A DNA stretch of 64,000 nucleotides from Incurvaria masculella. Its lineage: Eukaryota > Arthropoda > Insecta > Lepidoptera > Incurvariidae. Location of the stretch: NCBI GenBank assembly GCA_946894095.1, contig OX335650.1, positions 5,332,001 through 5,396,000 on the forward strand, in the 5' to 3' direction. Made by a program: the position numbers and the translations under genes. Positions 1 through 12,393 of this stretch are shown one piece after another. The notes beneath the pieces are model-generated. The model saw only the letters and a list, made by a program, of their open reading frames with translations. It made no database searches and was not told the DNA's origin. Each line of letters begins with the position of its first letter. Within the stretch, counting starts at the first letter, position 1.

Positions 1-929
1 TTGGTCATTGGGAGCACTAGTTAAAGTAAAATAAACAGCGAAGGGCAGTCGAACGCGCCTGTAATGCATACAAAACATGACCGCTGTCATTGAGATATCG
101 TCGTCCCATCTCTTCCCTTTTCGCTTCTATACTATTTTTCCATTCCTCGTATTCAAACTTGTTATATTTTGGATCCTTCTGTTGTTTTCAGTTCTCATTA
201 AATGTACAGAAAAATCATCAATATATCAAAATATGTGCTGAAATAAATATACATAATCATTTCTCCCAAAAGTAACCAACTCAGAATATACTTGTTATTA
301 ATTGAATTTTGGTCCAAAAGTTAACCAGAAATTTCGCCAGGAGCGAAAAAGATAATCAACATTTTATTGCACGACTTGATTGAAATTCGGCGTCTACGAA
401 TGAATAAGAAAATTACGTCAAATTTAACACCTAATACATGCATCAAATGGAGTAACAGAAACAAATATAATTGGCAGCATTGAAACAAAAAAAGTAGATG
501 ATGTCGAAAACAGTAGTAGTTACATCCCTATCGACTCTCTGCTTCTCTTGATGTCCATCCACAAATGAAACCCCCAATTAAGGCACCACTACAAGAACGC
601 AATGTCTCATTTGTATGTGTCAAGGACCACCTATACAATTAAAAAAACAAATTACGAAACTCGCCTCGAATCGAGAAAAATAGGAAATCTTCTTAGGCGC
701 TTCTGATGGTATTATAAGAAAAGTTCCCTTTCAGGCCCAATGTAGCGAACAATTTTAATGCTGCGAGGACGGCGAACAGCACAGGAAAAAAACAGCCCCA
801 ATTAACGAACGCGACGGCGGCGGCTCCGTGAAAAGTGAAATTTATCAAGGTGGGAAGAGGAGCTAAGTGGAAGCGAAAGTGGGAGGGGTAATGTGTTCAT
901 GTTTACGGGAACCTTCGCCTCCGTCAAAA
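1..929. other. AT-rich DNA, nothing recognised
   Basis: No gene, RNA gene or clear repeat seen. Confidence 0.5.
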
Positions 930-1240
930 TATTATCGCGAGCTTAAAAAGCGGCCGGCTCTCGCGGACTGTCTGCCGCCCGGCCCGCGGCGCCGGCGCGG
1001 CGCGATCAAATATTCACGGCTTATACAAAGTTTGCAGCGAGGCGGCGGCGGCGGCGGCGCGCGGGTGGGCCAACCCTCTCAAACTTTCAAGCCCTTCCCA
1101 TTGCGCGCCCTACACTAATTACGTTTAGAGTTCTTAAGCGAAATTACTTAGGCGCCCCCGCGCGCTGCGTCCCGCTCTCTCGCGCGCGCCGTCCCGCTCG
1201 CACCCCCTCGCCGCACTCACCCCGCCGAGGAAGCGTCGGA
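930..1240. other. GC-rich island
   Basis: Strongly GC/CpG-rich with GGC runs, in AT-rich DNA. A GTGAGT donor-like word is on the minus strand near 1215-1220. No supported coding frame; could be promoter or regulatory DNA of a gene to the left. Confidence 0.35.
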
Positions 1241-1659
1241 AAAACAAGCGGAAGAAATGAATAATACAAGGCGATCGTGTCTTCCTTTTTAAATCTGTAC
1301 AATCTTCAAAGCGCGTTAATTTAATGATTTTTTTTATTATCTCCGAACGAATATTTATTTTATGAGATGTTTTGCTGCGATGAAAGCAATTAAAACCAAT
1401 CCCGCCCAGACCAACTGTCTCTAGCTGGTATACCTTCTAGCGAGCTACTCATCTTACCGAAACCATAGTCGTTTACCTGAAAATCATAAATGCGGTACCC
1501 AGTTATGTTCGGAGCAATGTAATTTTGGATGGATAATGGCTGATGTTTTTCGTCGTCATTTTAAAGTTGTCAAGTTGCGTACGAAAACGAATTTGAGCAA
1601 TTTACCGACGATAAGGCGGCTCACGTCACATGGTGTAGTAATCTTTTTAACTATTAAAC

Positions 1660-1765
1660 CGAGGAGAAACCCTAAAACCAACCCAAAGCGACGCATCATC
1701 TTGAACCATGACAACTCAAGCTCGCACAACGCTTACGAAACAATTAAGAATACTTTATTACTAAA
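1660..1765 (+). pseudogene. Mariner transposase fragment
   Basis: Encodes KTNPKRRIILNHDNSSSH, matching the second catalytic Asp region of mariner transposases (usual HHDNASSH). About 100 bp; not from the intact 56-kb element. Confidence 0.6.
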
Positions 1766-1804
1766 ATGTGTTCGGATAGACAGTGTTATAAATCGCTTAC
1801 TTGT

Positions 1805-2255
1805 TTAAGTCGACGTTTCGTCCACCGCATTGTGGACTTCTTCAGGACTCGCGGCGGGACCTGGAGGATTTCCGACACGTCGTCCAGTCAGAAGTCAACT
1901 GCATGACGCCGGCTGCGAAGATTGTAGCTGTGGGTAGCTCCAGCCGCCGATGAGGGTAGTTCCACAGCACGTTGCTCAACGATGAATTTATCCGTGCAAA
2001 CGATGCTTACGGTGTCACTACTCGATGGTATCGGCAACTGAAGCCTCGTGGTGCTATGTTGCTCCAATAACGGAGACCACGACGGTGACGTACGGTTCGT
2101 AAACTTCCGAACGCTACGCAATCGTGCCTCATTCGCGCTTACAGCGTATTTTTCGCTATCAAATGGTATTCCACAAACTGACCAACCCAGATGCGACGTT
2201 GCTATCGCAAAGTAGCGCAAGCGTCGCCGGACACATGGTAAAGCTGTCATCTGTC
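1805..2255 (-). pseudogene. Possible retroelement pol-end fragment
   Basis: The minus strand encodes SSDTVSI and AAGATHSYNLRSRR, resembling the tail after the integrase in some insect LTR elements. After the stop, a GTCCACAATGCGGTGGACG palindrome follows. No LTRs or catalytic domain are seen, so it is weakly supported. Confidence 0.35.
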
Positions 2256-2344
2256 ATCCGTGAATACCAATTTGCTAATTTCTCGCTAACTTGCGCCAGC
2301 GTTGGCGTTAGTGTCCGTTTTTACTCACGCAAATTATCTGTGAA

Positions 2345-2430
2345 TGTCCCTCCCACGTGGAAAAACGGACAAATTTTCATTGCCGCTTCAACCATATGCA
2401 ATGCGATGATACCAACCCAGGCGACATAAA
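2345..2430 (-). mobile_element. SINE fragment
   Basis: A short piece of the shared body (ATTGCCGCTTCAACCAT to ACCAACCCAGG). Confidence 0.5.
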
Positions 2431-2869
2431 ATCCTTCCAAGCTTTACGGAAAGGGCGAAACAACAACATTACATGAATTACAAACGTGGATAATCGTCTA
2501 CGCATGAACGTCAAATATACTGCCTTCAGTTGTTAGGAGGCAGTATATATCGTGAGTAACTTAGCGATTCGAGTACGCGGGTCGCACTTTTACCTGGCGT
2601 ACAAGGCGGAGCAATCCCTGGTACCCTTAGATGACCTCATTCATAGTACGGCAATGTTCTCATTGCAGTTTTCAGCTGTCGAGGTTATTCTGTATGGGCC
2701 GAGCGATTATTATTGAAAAGTCCGCCGCATTCTCGTCGTGATACGGCGCTTTTAAAACGCCACGCGGAGTTTACGCAAGAAATTAATGCTATGCTAATAT
2801 TTTGGAACGAAATAGCCCTAAACGTAATTAATTTCCTTCCAAAATTCTCCAGGAATTTCGTAGCTGAAT

Positions 2870-3065
2870 GTGATGCCGTCAGCGGCAGGGCGGGGCGGCG
2901 GCGGGCGGGCGCGGGAGGGGGGGGGGTGGCGGAGGCATGGAGAAATTAAACGAATTTCCGATCTCGCCGGAACCTGCGCGTGTACTTTAATGACTGCTCC
3001 TAGGGCGGCGCGCCTACTAGAACCGCCTGTAGGGCGGACATCGAGTAGAGATCGTTCAAGTCAAT
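2870..3065. other. GC-rich island
   Basis: GGCGGGC and G-run rich block, then more balanced sequence. No gene seen. Confidence 0.3.
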
Positions 3066-3754
3066 CGCCGTGCCATCGTAGCCTTAGCTCGCGATACAAT
3101 GTTTCTGAAAAAGTAATTTGCGTGCAGTTTGATAAGAGGTTAGATAATCCAAGTTTTTTTGTATAAGTTATCTCTATATTTTAGATTTATGGTTAAGATA
3201 TTTATGGCACCATGTAACAGTAAATGTATAGCGCTCTTATTCTTTGATCAAACTATTTTTATACTTTTATGTATGTTTATGTTCTATGTTTTTATGCCAT
3301 TAAGAGTTACAATTTAACATTCTAACATTGGAAATTTAAAAAAAATTAACATTATCATGGGTGCCATTTGTAGCTCACGAGCACCGATAACTACATGGTA
3401 TCAAAGTACCCAGCGGTTGACAATTGTCCTTCCTGTTTGGCCCAATTATGTATGTTTGAGATGCACGTTTTCAGTGGCGACCTCATTAGTGTGTCATTTA
3501 CCTATTAACTAGAAAGCCTAAAACTGGTAGGTTTTCTTACGTTTTTTTTCGTCCCCTGTAAAACATTCGTGTTACATATTATACTTGTCAAACTCAGGAC
3601 GAGAAAGACATTTGTACAGCCACCGGGCATCGAACCCAAGCCTCCGCTAGGCCAGAAAGTTGTTAAAAATACAAATATATTGTTTTTTCTGGTAATTGCT
3701 GACTGACCTAGATTGAGATGCTTCAGTAGTGGAGAAGACATTCAAGTAGATTGA

Positions 3755-3895
3755 ATGTTAGCTTAAAGCCTGGCGCTTGTGAAATGTTATTCCGTCCGAC
3801 TTTGAAGTGTGCCTTGAGGTACAGGATGAGGAGGCGCATAAGGAGAACTCCCCGGGGGGTCCCACCACAACCTCTCGTAATATTTTTTTTTATGA
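3755..3895. repeat. Dispersed repeat, copy 1
   Basis: Shares TTGTGAAATGTTATTCCGTC and the following CCGACT...GAAG words with 16760-16890. Family unknown. Confidence 0.5.
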
Positions 3896-4619
3896 TTTTC
3901 CTAGACGAAGTTGCATATCGAACGTACGCATGGGAGGAAATATAACTGACCGATTGAACAATCTCTAGTGTCTTCTGCTAGAAGCTAGGAGGTAGCCGCG
4001 GCACTTCCGCGCCTTTGACTCCCGTCCGGATGCTAATTCTCGTTTCTTCATTTTCATCTTTTCCGTTAAAGCTTGGCGGCTCACTTAGAGGAATATTATA
4101 ATGTCCTCGTGAATACATTTTATGAGAAAAACAAAACTCTCCAGGCCCGCCTTCACTTGGACGTTTACTTTGGACAAATTATTTTAATTTGCCTCGCGAA
4201 ACTCTCGAGATAAATCTGCAGCCTTTTATCCCTTCTGAGCTGGTTTTACTACTGTATTCGCCTATTTCAATATTTGTGTAATTCTAAAGTACACGGATTC
4301 ATAATGCCACCTGAAATTTCATCAAACTATCGTTTTCCCATATTAAAAAAAATCTCATTCTAGGAACTGCTTTTTACTGCCTATTTCAAAATGATTATAA
4401 AGCATGAGGCGTTGATTCCTGCCTAACAACCATGTAGAATTCAAGTACTTAGCCTCCCGTAGGTTACTACCAGGCCTGTGGGTATATGTCGAACCTGCGG
4501 GGTTTCTCTTTCGTTTCTAAAATTAAAATGTGAATTTTCATTGAGAATGCTAGTCACTCCATGTTTCGGGCCTCATGTAAAACGGTAGCCTCACTTACCT
4601 AGTTATTGGGTGTTAAAGC

Positions 4620-4852
4620 AATCCAGCTCAGGTTGGTACTATCGTGATGAGTTGAATGATAGATGGTCGAAACGGAAAATAAAAAATATTTTAAATATGC
4701 TCAAAAAAGGGAAGGTCCTGGCATGACACTCAATTCCTTCGGGAATGAGGTGTGGAGGGTGTATATCATGACAATAGATGTTATACTGCCTTCCACGTCC
4801 AGTGCGGTTACCATGGTAAATGAATTGCCGGATGAAAAAAAAAATTTACCAA
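4620..4852 (+). mobile_element. Degenerate SINE fragment
   Basis: Recognisable by the GGTTGGTACTATCG, GATGGTCGAAACGG and GGAAGGTCCTGGCATG segments of the family. No head or tail. Confidence 0.55.
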
Positions 4853-5096
4853 AAAAATAACCGTCTTCAAAGAAAAAGCACTAAAAAGTAAAAAATAATT
4901 TCCATTTTTGTAGTTACGATTTTTGTTATTTTTTTTGTCGGCGTCAGCCGGGCACGCGCTGCGCCAATCCTTGCGAGAACCTTGGCTACCTTGGCTGACA
5001 CCGACTCAAAAAATAACAAAAATCGTAACTACAAAAATGGAAATTATTTTTTACTTTTTAGTGCTTTTTCTTTAAAGTCGGTTATTTTTTTGTTAC
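4852..5096. repeat. Foldback with long AT-rich arms
   Basis: The left arm (about 4852-4952) and right arm (about 5000-5096) are near-perfect complements around a GC-richer loop. The core word AAATTTCCATTTTTGTAG-like sequence and its complement read without gaps over about 55 bp. Confidence 0.75.
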
Positions 5097-5456
5097 ATTT
5101 TTTTTTATTTATTTATTTTTAGTGAATCTGAAGTACACTTACTAATTTGTCCTTTCTCCGTCCTTTCCAATAAAAAAAGAATCACCGAAATCGGTTGGCG
5201 TTATATTGAGTTATTCGTCCATTTGGCGCGCACATCTTAATACAAATTTAAGACTTTTATGAATTTCTCATGGATATCATTGTCAGAACTTAACCAAATT
5301 AAAATGGGACCACTTGGGGAGCACTAGCTATCATTTTAAAAAATAATCATCAAAATCGGTTCACCCAGGCAAAAGTTATGAGGTAACAAACAAAAAAAAC
5401 ATACAGACGAATTGATAACGGTTAATTTTTATAACGAAGTGAAGTCGGTTAAAAAC
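5097..5456 (+). repeat. Probable LINE 3' end-like repeat
   Basis: Contains ATCACCGAAATCGGTT, ATCAAAATCGGTTCACCCAG and a terminal GAAGTGAAGTCGGTTAAAAA, wording typical of high-copy lepidopteran repeats. No coding part remains. Confidence 0.4.
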
Positions 5457-5869
5457 TCATTTGCCTGTCCACCCGGGATGTTATATTTTACCATGGGCGC
5501 TGCTGAACGCATTTTAATTATAGACGAACTAATATTTGTGGTACAAATTGATACCTAACCTAGCACAATTCGAGCTAAAATTTAAAATAATACTAGCACA
5601 TAACAAGCAAAACACAAGAAGATAAAAGAAAAAAAAAACATATTCAAAACGAATATTACATTTAACATATATTTGTACAAACTGTTACCACCTTTCTTCA
5701 TGAATCTTTCTTAATGAATTAATTAATTATTAATTAATTGATTATCATGACTGGTTTAACGTAAAACGAGACTATGGCTAAAGATCTACTTTATACTCTT
5801 TGAGGACGTCTAGTAGACATGTAAATAGCGAAAGTAGCGAAGCAGTCGGCGCCAGGAAGAGGGATGGCG

Positions 5870-6005
5870 CGGGAAGTTTGCGGCTGTTTAATGAGATTTA
5901 AATAATTAATGAGCGCGCAAGATTAGGTTTTTTCCGCAGCAAGCACTTTCTTTTGCGGCGGAAAGCGCGGCGGGGGAGTGTTCACCCTTCGAGGGAGAAG
6001 AAGTA
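5870..6005. other. GC-rich island
   Basis: GCGGCGGAAAGCGCGGCGGG within non-repetitive-looking sequence that includes ATTAATGAGCGCGC. Possible regulatory DNA. Confidence 0.25.
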
Positions 6006-6194
6006 CCTACAGCTATAATTAGCGGACTGGCAGCAGTATAGCTACTCCATGGAGTAAAATCTGTTAAACTAAACACTGGCGACTGTCATGATATTAGCCC
6101 AACAGAACTACTGCCATGCTAGGAGCTTATTTCAAATTTATTATTCATATTCTAAATTTAACTAAATAGAATACACGGATATTTTAGTTTTGTT

Positions 6195-6600
6195 TTACGC
6201 AACCTAACATGGATGGCTAATACCACACAAGCAACGTTATGATTATTATCAACCCAATACCCGAAGGAATAAGAACTGGATTGAAAATGCGGACAATTTT
6301 TCATTGCCGCTTCAACCATATGTACTTAGTTTCATCCGTTGCGGTGGTACCAACCCGGGCGGGCTTAACCCTACCACCTAGTTAGTAGGGGACCTACAGT
6401 CTTACATGGGTTCCGAACCATGGAACAGCTCGTATTCGTATGCCCTTTTTCAACTCATAAAGAGAGAAGTGCATGACCGGGGCGAGGATTTGAACCATAA
6501 CCTCTCGCATGAGAGGCAAGCCCTAGACCACGAGACCACTGTTCATTCAATGCGATTTGTTACCAACCCGTGCGAGATTAACCCTATCATCTAGCAAGTA
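6195..6600 (-). mobile_element. SINE with tRNA-like head
   Basis: Same body as the copies in CARS. The complement of 6478-6541 has box B GGTTCAAATCC and a stem-loop resembling an anticodon arm (CTCTC...GAGAG). A second partial copy of the body follows (6540-6640). Confidence 0.75.
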
Positions 6601-7039
6601 AGAAAGTGGACCTACAGTTTAAACTGGAATCCGAACCACACAAATCCCTCAGTCGCCTCTTTGGCGCTCTCAGGGCACGGGAATTAATGGAGTGGGGCCA
6701 CACGTATTATTTTTAGGTCCCGGAACACACACGGCACACAATATAATGTTTTAAATGTACTCTGTGAGCTTTATATCCTAAACCAGTGTTGCCAACAACT
6801 GTCAAACATGGCGGGTCAGAAATAGCGGCTTATTCATGCCTCTATTTGACTGAATTTCGTTGTGTTGTCAAATGTCCGTTATCATATTAACATATTCGTT
6901 AAACATCAACTCCACTCGGCTGCACTCTAAAGCCAGTAGGTACTTGATATTCCGTTGCGATTCTCCGTCCAAAATCTGGAAAAATCTCCAGCACGAAAAC
7001 CGTTAAATGCCAGTTTACCGCCAAGGTTTTATTTCTTGA

Positions 7040-7345
7040 TTCGCGAAAATTATGCCTCAGTAAATAACAAAACAATCAATTCGAACGGCGAAATGCGATT
7101 TAACATATAAATGCGGACACTCCACAAACCACTCTGTTACAATGCGCAAGGCGAGTTGTATTGGTTGCTGCCGGGCGAGGTATCGCGGGCGCAATCGCGG
7201 GACAATGCAAATCCAGAAATCCGAGACGCAAAATTATTCAAATCGATTGATCGACGACGCCACCGGGCGGTCACCGTCTGCCGGAAATCATTTGATTCTT
7301 TACACACTTTGGGGTAAAAATATCAATTGTAGAATCTGTTTCGCG
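7040..7345. other. Non-repetitive, GC-balanced block
   Basis: About 300 bp of complex sequence that matches none of the repeats here and is less AT-rich than its neighbours. Two overlapping 68-codon frames give no family match. Candidate conserved non-coding element. Confidence 0.3.
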
Positions 7346-8148
7346 TGATCGCACGCACGGAAATTGTACAATGTTGCTGTCGAGGGCCGGACGTATCGCG
7401 ACCTATGGTAATTGTGCTACAATACACACAAATACGTGAAAGTTAATAATCAGAGTTCGTTGGATCGACATTTTTGTAACGGCCGTTCCTCTTCACAATA
7501 ATAGTCTTAAGTTAACTGAATATTATGTGCACACAGTGACCTTGCTTCCCTGGGAATTTTAGACGCCTGCGGAATTTTTAAAATCCTTTTTTTTATTTCT
7601 ATAGGTGCATATTTATTGTGCAAACTTTCAGTGCATGCATGCCGGCTCAGAGCAACAAATTACGTACGTACAAATTAGCCCAATATGTATTTATTTAAAT
7701 CCATCGGTTTCGAAGGTAAAAAGGCAGAGATAATAATTTATGATTAGATTAGTATAGTCATGTAGAATGGACTATAAGTACAAGAACCCATTTATTATAG
7801 AAGCTCTAATAATAACTACTTTAGGGCGAAGAGGAAGACTGGACTTGAACTCCTCAGGGGCTTGGACACTCGATAGACAAGGTTGCCACAAAAATCTGCA
7901 AGTCGTCAAAAGGGTTTGCAGGATTTCATTAGGATTTCATGGTTGGCCCTAGTGTCTACATTGCTGAAATACCATCGTTGTTTACCCAACGGTAGGGGTG
8001 CCACCGTTGGGCTATTGTTGGCAACTGGTTGGGAGAAATAAGAATAATTTGTTCCGTAGGGCCAATGTAGGGATTCAGTCAGGGAGCCAACCCCCCCCCC
8101 CATATCCCAACGGATTGCCAACGTTGAAGCCAATGGTAAATGCTACTA

Positions 8149-8315
8149 GGGGCGTGTGCACAAAAGGACAAGACATTTAAATCAACGTCAACGTATAAAA
8201 CACGTCACTTTATAAGGACAGTATGGAAGGAGCTCCATGCGGTTCACTAAAAGTGACGTGTTTGAACATCGATTAACTCAGCCGTCTCTTCGTGTAAGCC
8301 GGGCTTAGTCTCTAC
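8149..8315. mobile_element. Small repeat, family 4, copy 1
   Basis: About 165 bp shared with 21957-22132, including GGACAGTATGGAAGGA and AAAGTGACGTGTTTGAACAT. Confidence 0.65.
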
Positions 8316-8459
8316 AAAATCAATGCTTAGGGCCCGAAATGTTTATTTGGATTGGGACCCCAAAAGGCCAGTAACCTAGTTGTATTCGTTTTCATAAAAA
8401 ATCCGCAGGACATTAAATTCCAATAAACGATTGAGGAATGTAACCTCTAATAATTGGCC

Positions 8460-8650
8460 TCTAAGGGAAATGATCTTTACTGATGCATCCAAAACGCCTG
8501 GAGTTGGAAGTGTTGAAGCAGCATTTTTTCTCCAACGCCAACAGTTCTAGGTCGTGGAAATATCCCTACAGTCATCGGTGTTAGCTAGAAGAATGAGTGG
8601 CAATACTTGCTGCTACGCTTCAACTCCGCTTACAGTACTCGCCAAACTTA
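8460..8650 (+). pseudogene. LINE RNase H fragment
   Basis: Encodes IFTDASKTPGVGS, the first catalytic block of RNase H, then a stop. About 190 bp survive. Confidence 0.6.
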
Positions 8651-9366
8651 AGGGCGTGATAACATCTGATTGCATTCAATTCCCCATAAGGGCGCAAGTA
8701 AACTAATACATTACTATTTTTAAAAATAACTACTACTAATTTTGGAATTTCAAAAATATTAAAGATACATTGATGGTCTAGAACTAAATTTGAAACCTAT
8801 TACAACAACAACCTATTACGGTAAATATCGGACGCTCATATTCTGTGTTCAAACATTTTTTTTTTGTGTCAAATTTGAGAATACAAAACAACAGCGACTT
8901 AGATTTTTATTTAAATTATAGCTAGAACATCAATCTACATATTTACTTTTTAGATTATCGAAATTTGTAGTGGTTGTTTTTAAATATATTGTTTTAATCA
9001 TGTCCTTATCAAACTGAAAGCAATTGGCTGATATCACGCCCTTAAATGGGCCTCGCGCGCACAAAAGCGCTTTTAAGACAAGGTCATAGAGTACACGCGC
9101 GAGGTTTGCAAGATCATGCGACTTCGGCATTGCTGTTCTGGATATTTGGGAAAGATCTATGTAGCGGCAGAGCGAAGGGAAACGTTGGGGGCCATCCCTT
9201 AATCACGTGTGGTTTTAGGACATTTATACCCCTTAGTGACACATTGTGAGGTTTTTGCTGTCTGCATATTTTTATTGATGTTTTTATAATTTGTTTTAAT
9301 GTAATTAAATTTGATTCTTAAAACCTATACATACGAACTATATTGAGAATTTGGTTTGTATTCATG

Positions 9367-9430
9367 GCCCTTAACACTATTTTATAAAAATTTGACATGA
9401 GTCTAATTTTTATAAAATAGTGTTAAGGGC
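9367..9430. repeat. Perfect 26-bp hairpin
   Basis: Arms 9367-9392 and 9405-9430 are perfectly complementary with a 12-nt loop. AT-rich; probably a relic transposon end rather than a gene. Confidence 0.8.
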
Positions 9431-9439
9431 TATGGTTAT

Positions 9440-10650
9440 ACCTGCCATCTGCTTCACAGTCAGTAAAAATGATATGTAACAGCCAAAGTTGTTTCAACTA
9501 CATTGTATACCAATTATTTAAGGTACTTATTCATTAAAATGGTTTCTCTTTTTGCCTATATTAGCTTTATATAATAATAGATATGTAGTTTGTAAGATTT
9601 TTATTATGTATGTAAAATGGCTTACTGAAATAAATAAACAAACATTAAACATTTAAAGACAACAAAAAAAATACGCAGAAATATATGCAATGGTCACACT
9701 ATCCCATTCCCTCATCATGATGTTTTTCTGGCCCCCTCCACCGTCTTCACAGCTCACGTGATTTAAGAACGACCCCTTGGCCTCATTTTTTCTCTTGCTC
9801 TCTCAATATTAAAACCGTCAATTTATTTATTTTATTATCATATTTACACGAAATATTTTAATTACTAATTTAATTAATTTAATTTAATTCTAAAAGTACT
9901 CTTGCCTCCAACAAGAAATTGTTGAAATCAACTCAATTCTAAATAAATAATTTTTTTGGGCAGTTTAGGATTACATATTCTTTTAATTGTTCAGTATTCA
10001 TTTATTTCCGTTATTTATGTGTACATTATTTTTTTTGTACATTTTCTTCTGAGTTTATTTGTTAATACGTTTGATAAAGGTAATAAAAATAAAAAACATA
10101 ATACATTCCGAATAATTTATGTTATTAATCAAATCATCTTATAACCTACTTGCACCAAAATTTCCTAAAAAGTAATAAGGTACCTACCTATTTGTCGATA
10201 GGTAATGTTCTTGAAACAATGACTGTACCAAAAGAGAAAAAGTTTTAGAAAAACACAGAAACATTGTTGCTGCAAAAAAAAAATCAATGGTCCACCCTGT
10301 ACTTTGAAAATGTAGTGAAAATTAAGCTAAAAATAAATAATGAAATGATATTAGCTACATATTAACTAAACTCGTTCATACTATTGTTAAAGTGGTCCAC
10401 ACAACACAAAAAATAAGGAAATACATACATTCTAATTTTATCATAAGTTGACAAGTGATATAATTTTGAATATGTATAATAATAATGTAATAAGCAGGTG
10501 CTTATAATGGAAGCCACCGAATATACCAGAATGTAAAAGTAAATATTTTTTAGAAATGCATTGTAAAAAGGGCTCGTCTTTTCGCGTCTAACTCAATGTT
10601 CGTTGATACGATATAACACTTGTCGGATTTTGATGAAGGAGCCGAGCATG
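9440..10650. other. AT-rich DNA, nothing recognised
   Basis: Very AT-rich, with short open frames of low-complexity protein. No repeat family assigned. Confidence 0.5.
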
Positions 10651-10689
10651 CACGCTAGACTGTTATTGAAATGTTTGAGGACGTTAGAC

Positions 10690-10800
10690 AATTCGAAAGG
10701 GTAGTGGCCCTGACGGCATACCAGACATTGTGCTCGAGATGTGTGCTCCTAAACCTGCATTCCGAAATGCGTACATTGCAAATATTGCAGAGAAAGCGAA
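10690..10800 (+). pseudogene. Possible LINE reverse transcriptase fragment
   Basis: GPDGIPDIVLEM-like residues across 10705-10745 resemble the RT finger block (GPDGIP). Very short, so tentative. Confidence 0.45.
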
Positions 10801-11767
10801 TACAGTGAATACTTGGTGTTCCGAAATGATATCACTGCTCATAGCAACAATCGCACGATATCAAATCGGAACGAATTTGAGCAGACATATCTGTCAGAGC
10901 TACCTCGAAAATGCCTTGTAAGTCTCGAGAGTGGTTATTTCAGGCCTAGAATTGTCAACTAGACTAACAAACGGCGAAAGGCCTTCGTTATTTCAGAATA
11001 CAAGTGCATACGATCAGAGAACTACAGATAAACACACTTAATGACAGCCATTTGACAGCCGTGCGGGCTTTGCACGATCTGTGTGCGGTCTAGAGTCACA
11101 TCCCTTATATCAAAATGACATTCACGGGAGTGAATATAAGCAATTCGGAACGGTTGTGTACAGTACAACAGTTGTGAATTCTCGGTAACATACACAGTTA
11201 GCCACCATGATCAGTAGCTACGCAAAGAGCACTTGCACATGAGTGCCATTGCCGATGGTGTAGATATTTTCACAAAGACATCAAGCGTAGGTGGTATTAG
11301 ATTCTAACAGCCCTATTCAGAGTGGTTGCACTAACTTTAATACGCCGAACTAAACCGGTTTTGTATGGTAATCTTGTACTAAGTTTTTCCAGGTTCTCTC
11401 TGAATACTACTGCAAGAGTTTTGGTCTGGTATTACATCTCTACTTTTTTTCTAGTCTCCTTACAATTCATCGAAGTCGCAAGATCAAAATGGATGGGCAG
11501 ATTTTTCGTGATTAGATAACAAATTAGAAGAAATAGTATCTATTTTGCCCTCCATTATCACCCTGAGATCAACTTGAAGTTAACCTTCTCTGCATTACAA
11601 CTTTTTCACTCAGTAAGTGAAGATGCTTTTATTCTCACAATTAATTGTATTTACCGTCTGTTCAAGCAGTGTCAAATAAGCATGCTATAAATGTTACAAT
11701 AGTAGTTCTAATGCAGGAAATTATGCACTAAAATGTTTTCTCCTGTCACTAAAAAAATATTTTAGCT

Positions 11768-11773
11768 TTTATT
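11768..11773 (-). promoter_or_regulatory. Possible poly(A) signal of CARS
   Basis: AATAAA on the minus strand about 480 nt past the CARS stop. If used, the 3' UTR includes the whole MITE at 11854-12211. The hexamer is common in AT-rich DNA, so confidence is low. Confidence 0.3.
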
Positions 11774-11849
11774 AATATTTTTTTGTCTTATTTACAAACC
11801 TCGATATTATTATTTGTAACAAGTAAAAAAAGGGGGGTAAAAAAGGAGT

Positions 11850-12211
11850 TCTTAAGGATGTTCCGACTCATACAATGTTTTTTTTTTACACAGAACGCAA
11901 AAAGTATTGCACTTTAAGGCACAAATTCGTCAAAAATATTAAATATAGCCATAGTAGTTGCAGCGAGAACATAGTCACAATTTCAGGTTTAATGGTTTCG
12001 TTGTAATTGCCGATTAGAAGTTTTACACCGTTAGATGGCGATGTTAAATAAAAATCGTATTTAAATAAATTGTAACAAAACCAATAATCCTGAAATTGTG
12101 AAATTGTTTTCGCTGCAAGTAATATGACTATATTAAACTTTTGTTATTAATTCGTGGCTTAAAGTGCAATACTTTTTGCGTTATGTGTGCAAACAACTTA
12201 ATATGGGTCGG
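11850..12211. mobile_element. Long-TIR MITE next to the CARS stop
   Basis: Arms of about 60 bp: GTTCCGACTCATACAATG... at the left and its diverged complement ending GGGTCGGAACAGCC at the right. A partial copy of the left part is at 59494-59640. Confidence 0.65.
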
Positions 12212-12255
12212 AACAGCCAAGGAAAAGCAAGAGTTATACTACAGAAGCGGGGCTG

Positions 12256-12393
12256 TTAGGGCGCCGTTGTGCCGTCGGCGGCGCTCGCCAGATACTCTTT
12301 GTACTTCTTCTCCTGAGCCAGCTGAAGTTTCTGCAGTTTCTTCACAAGGCCCTTGCTCAGCTCCACGCCCTCGTGGTCATGCGTCGGCAGCCC
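12256..12393 (-). CDS. CARS1: CARS exon 11 (C-terminus and stop)
   Basis: Encodes 45 residues and the TAA stop (complement at 12256-12258). It starts with GLPTHDHEG, a conserved eukaryote-specific C-terminal motif, followed by a Lys-rich helix. Only about 45 bp separate the stop from the end of a MITE-like inverted repeat. Confidence 0.92.
   Translation of the reverse strand, partial: GLPTHDHEGVELSKGLVKKLQKLQLAQEKKYKEYLASAADGTTAP

Noticed and set aside
867..1118. 83-codon frame in the first GC-rich island
   Set aside because: Gly/Arg/Pro-rich with no domain; GC composition removes stop codons.
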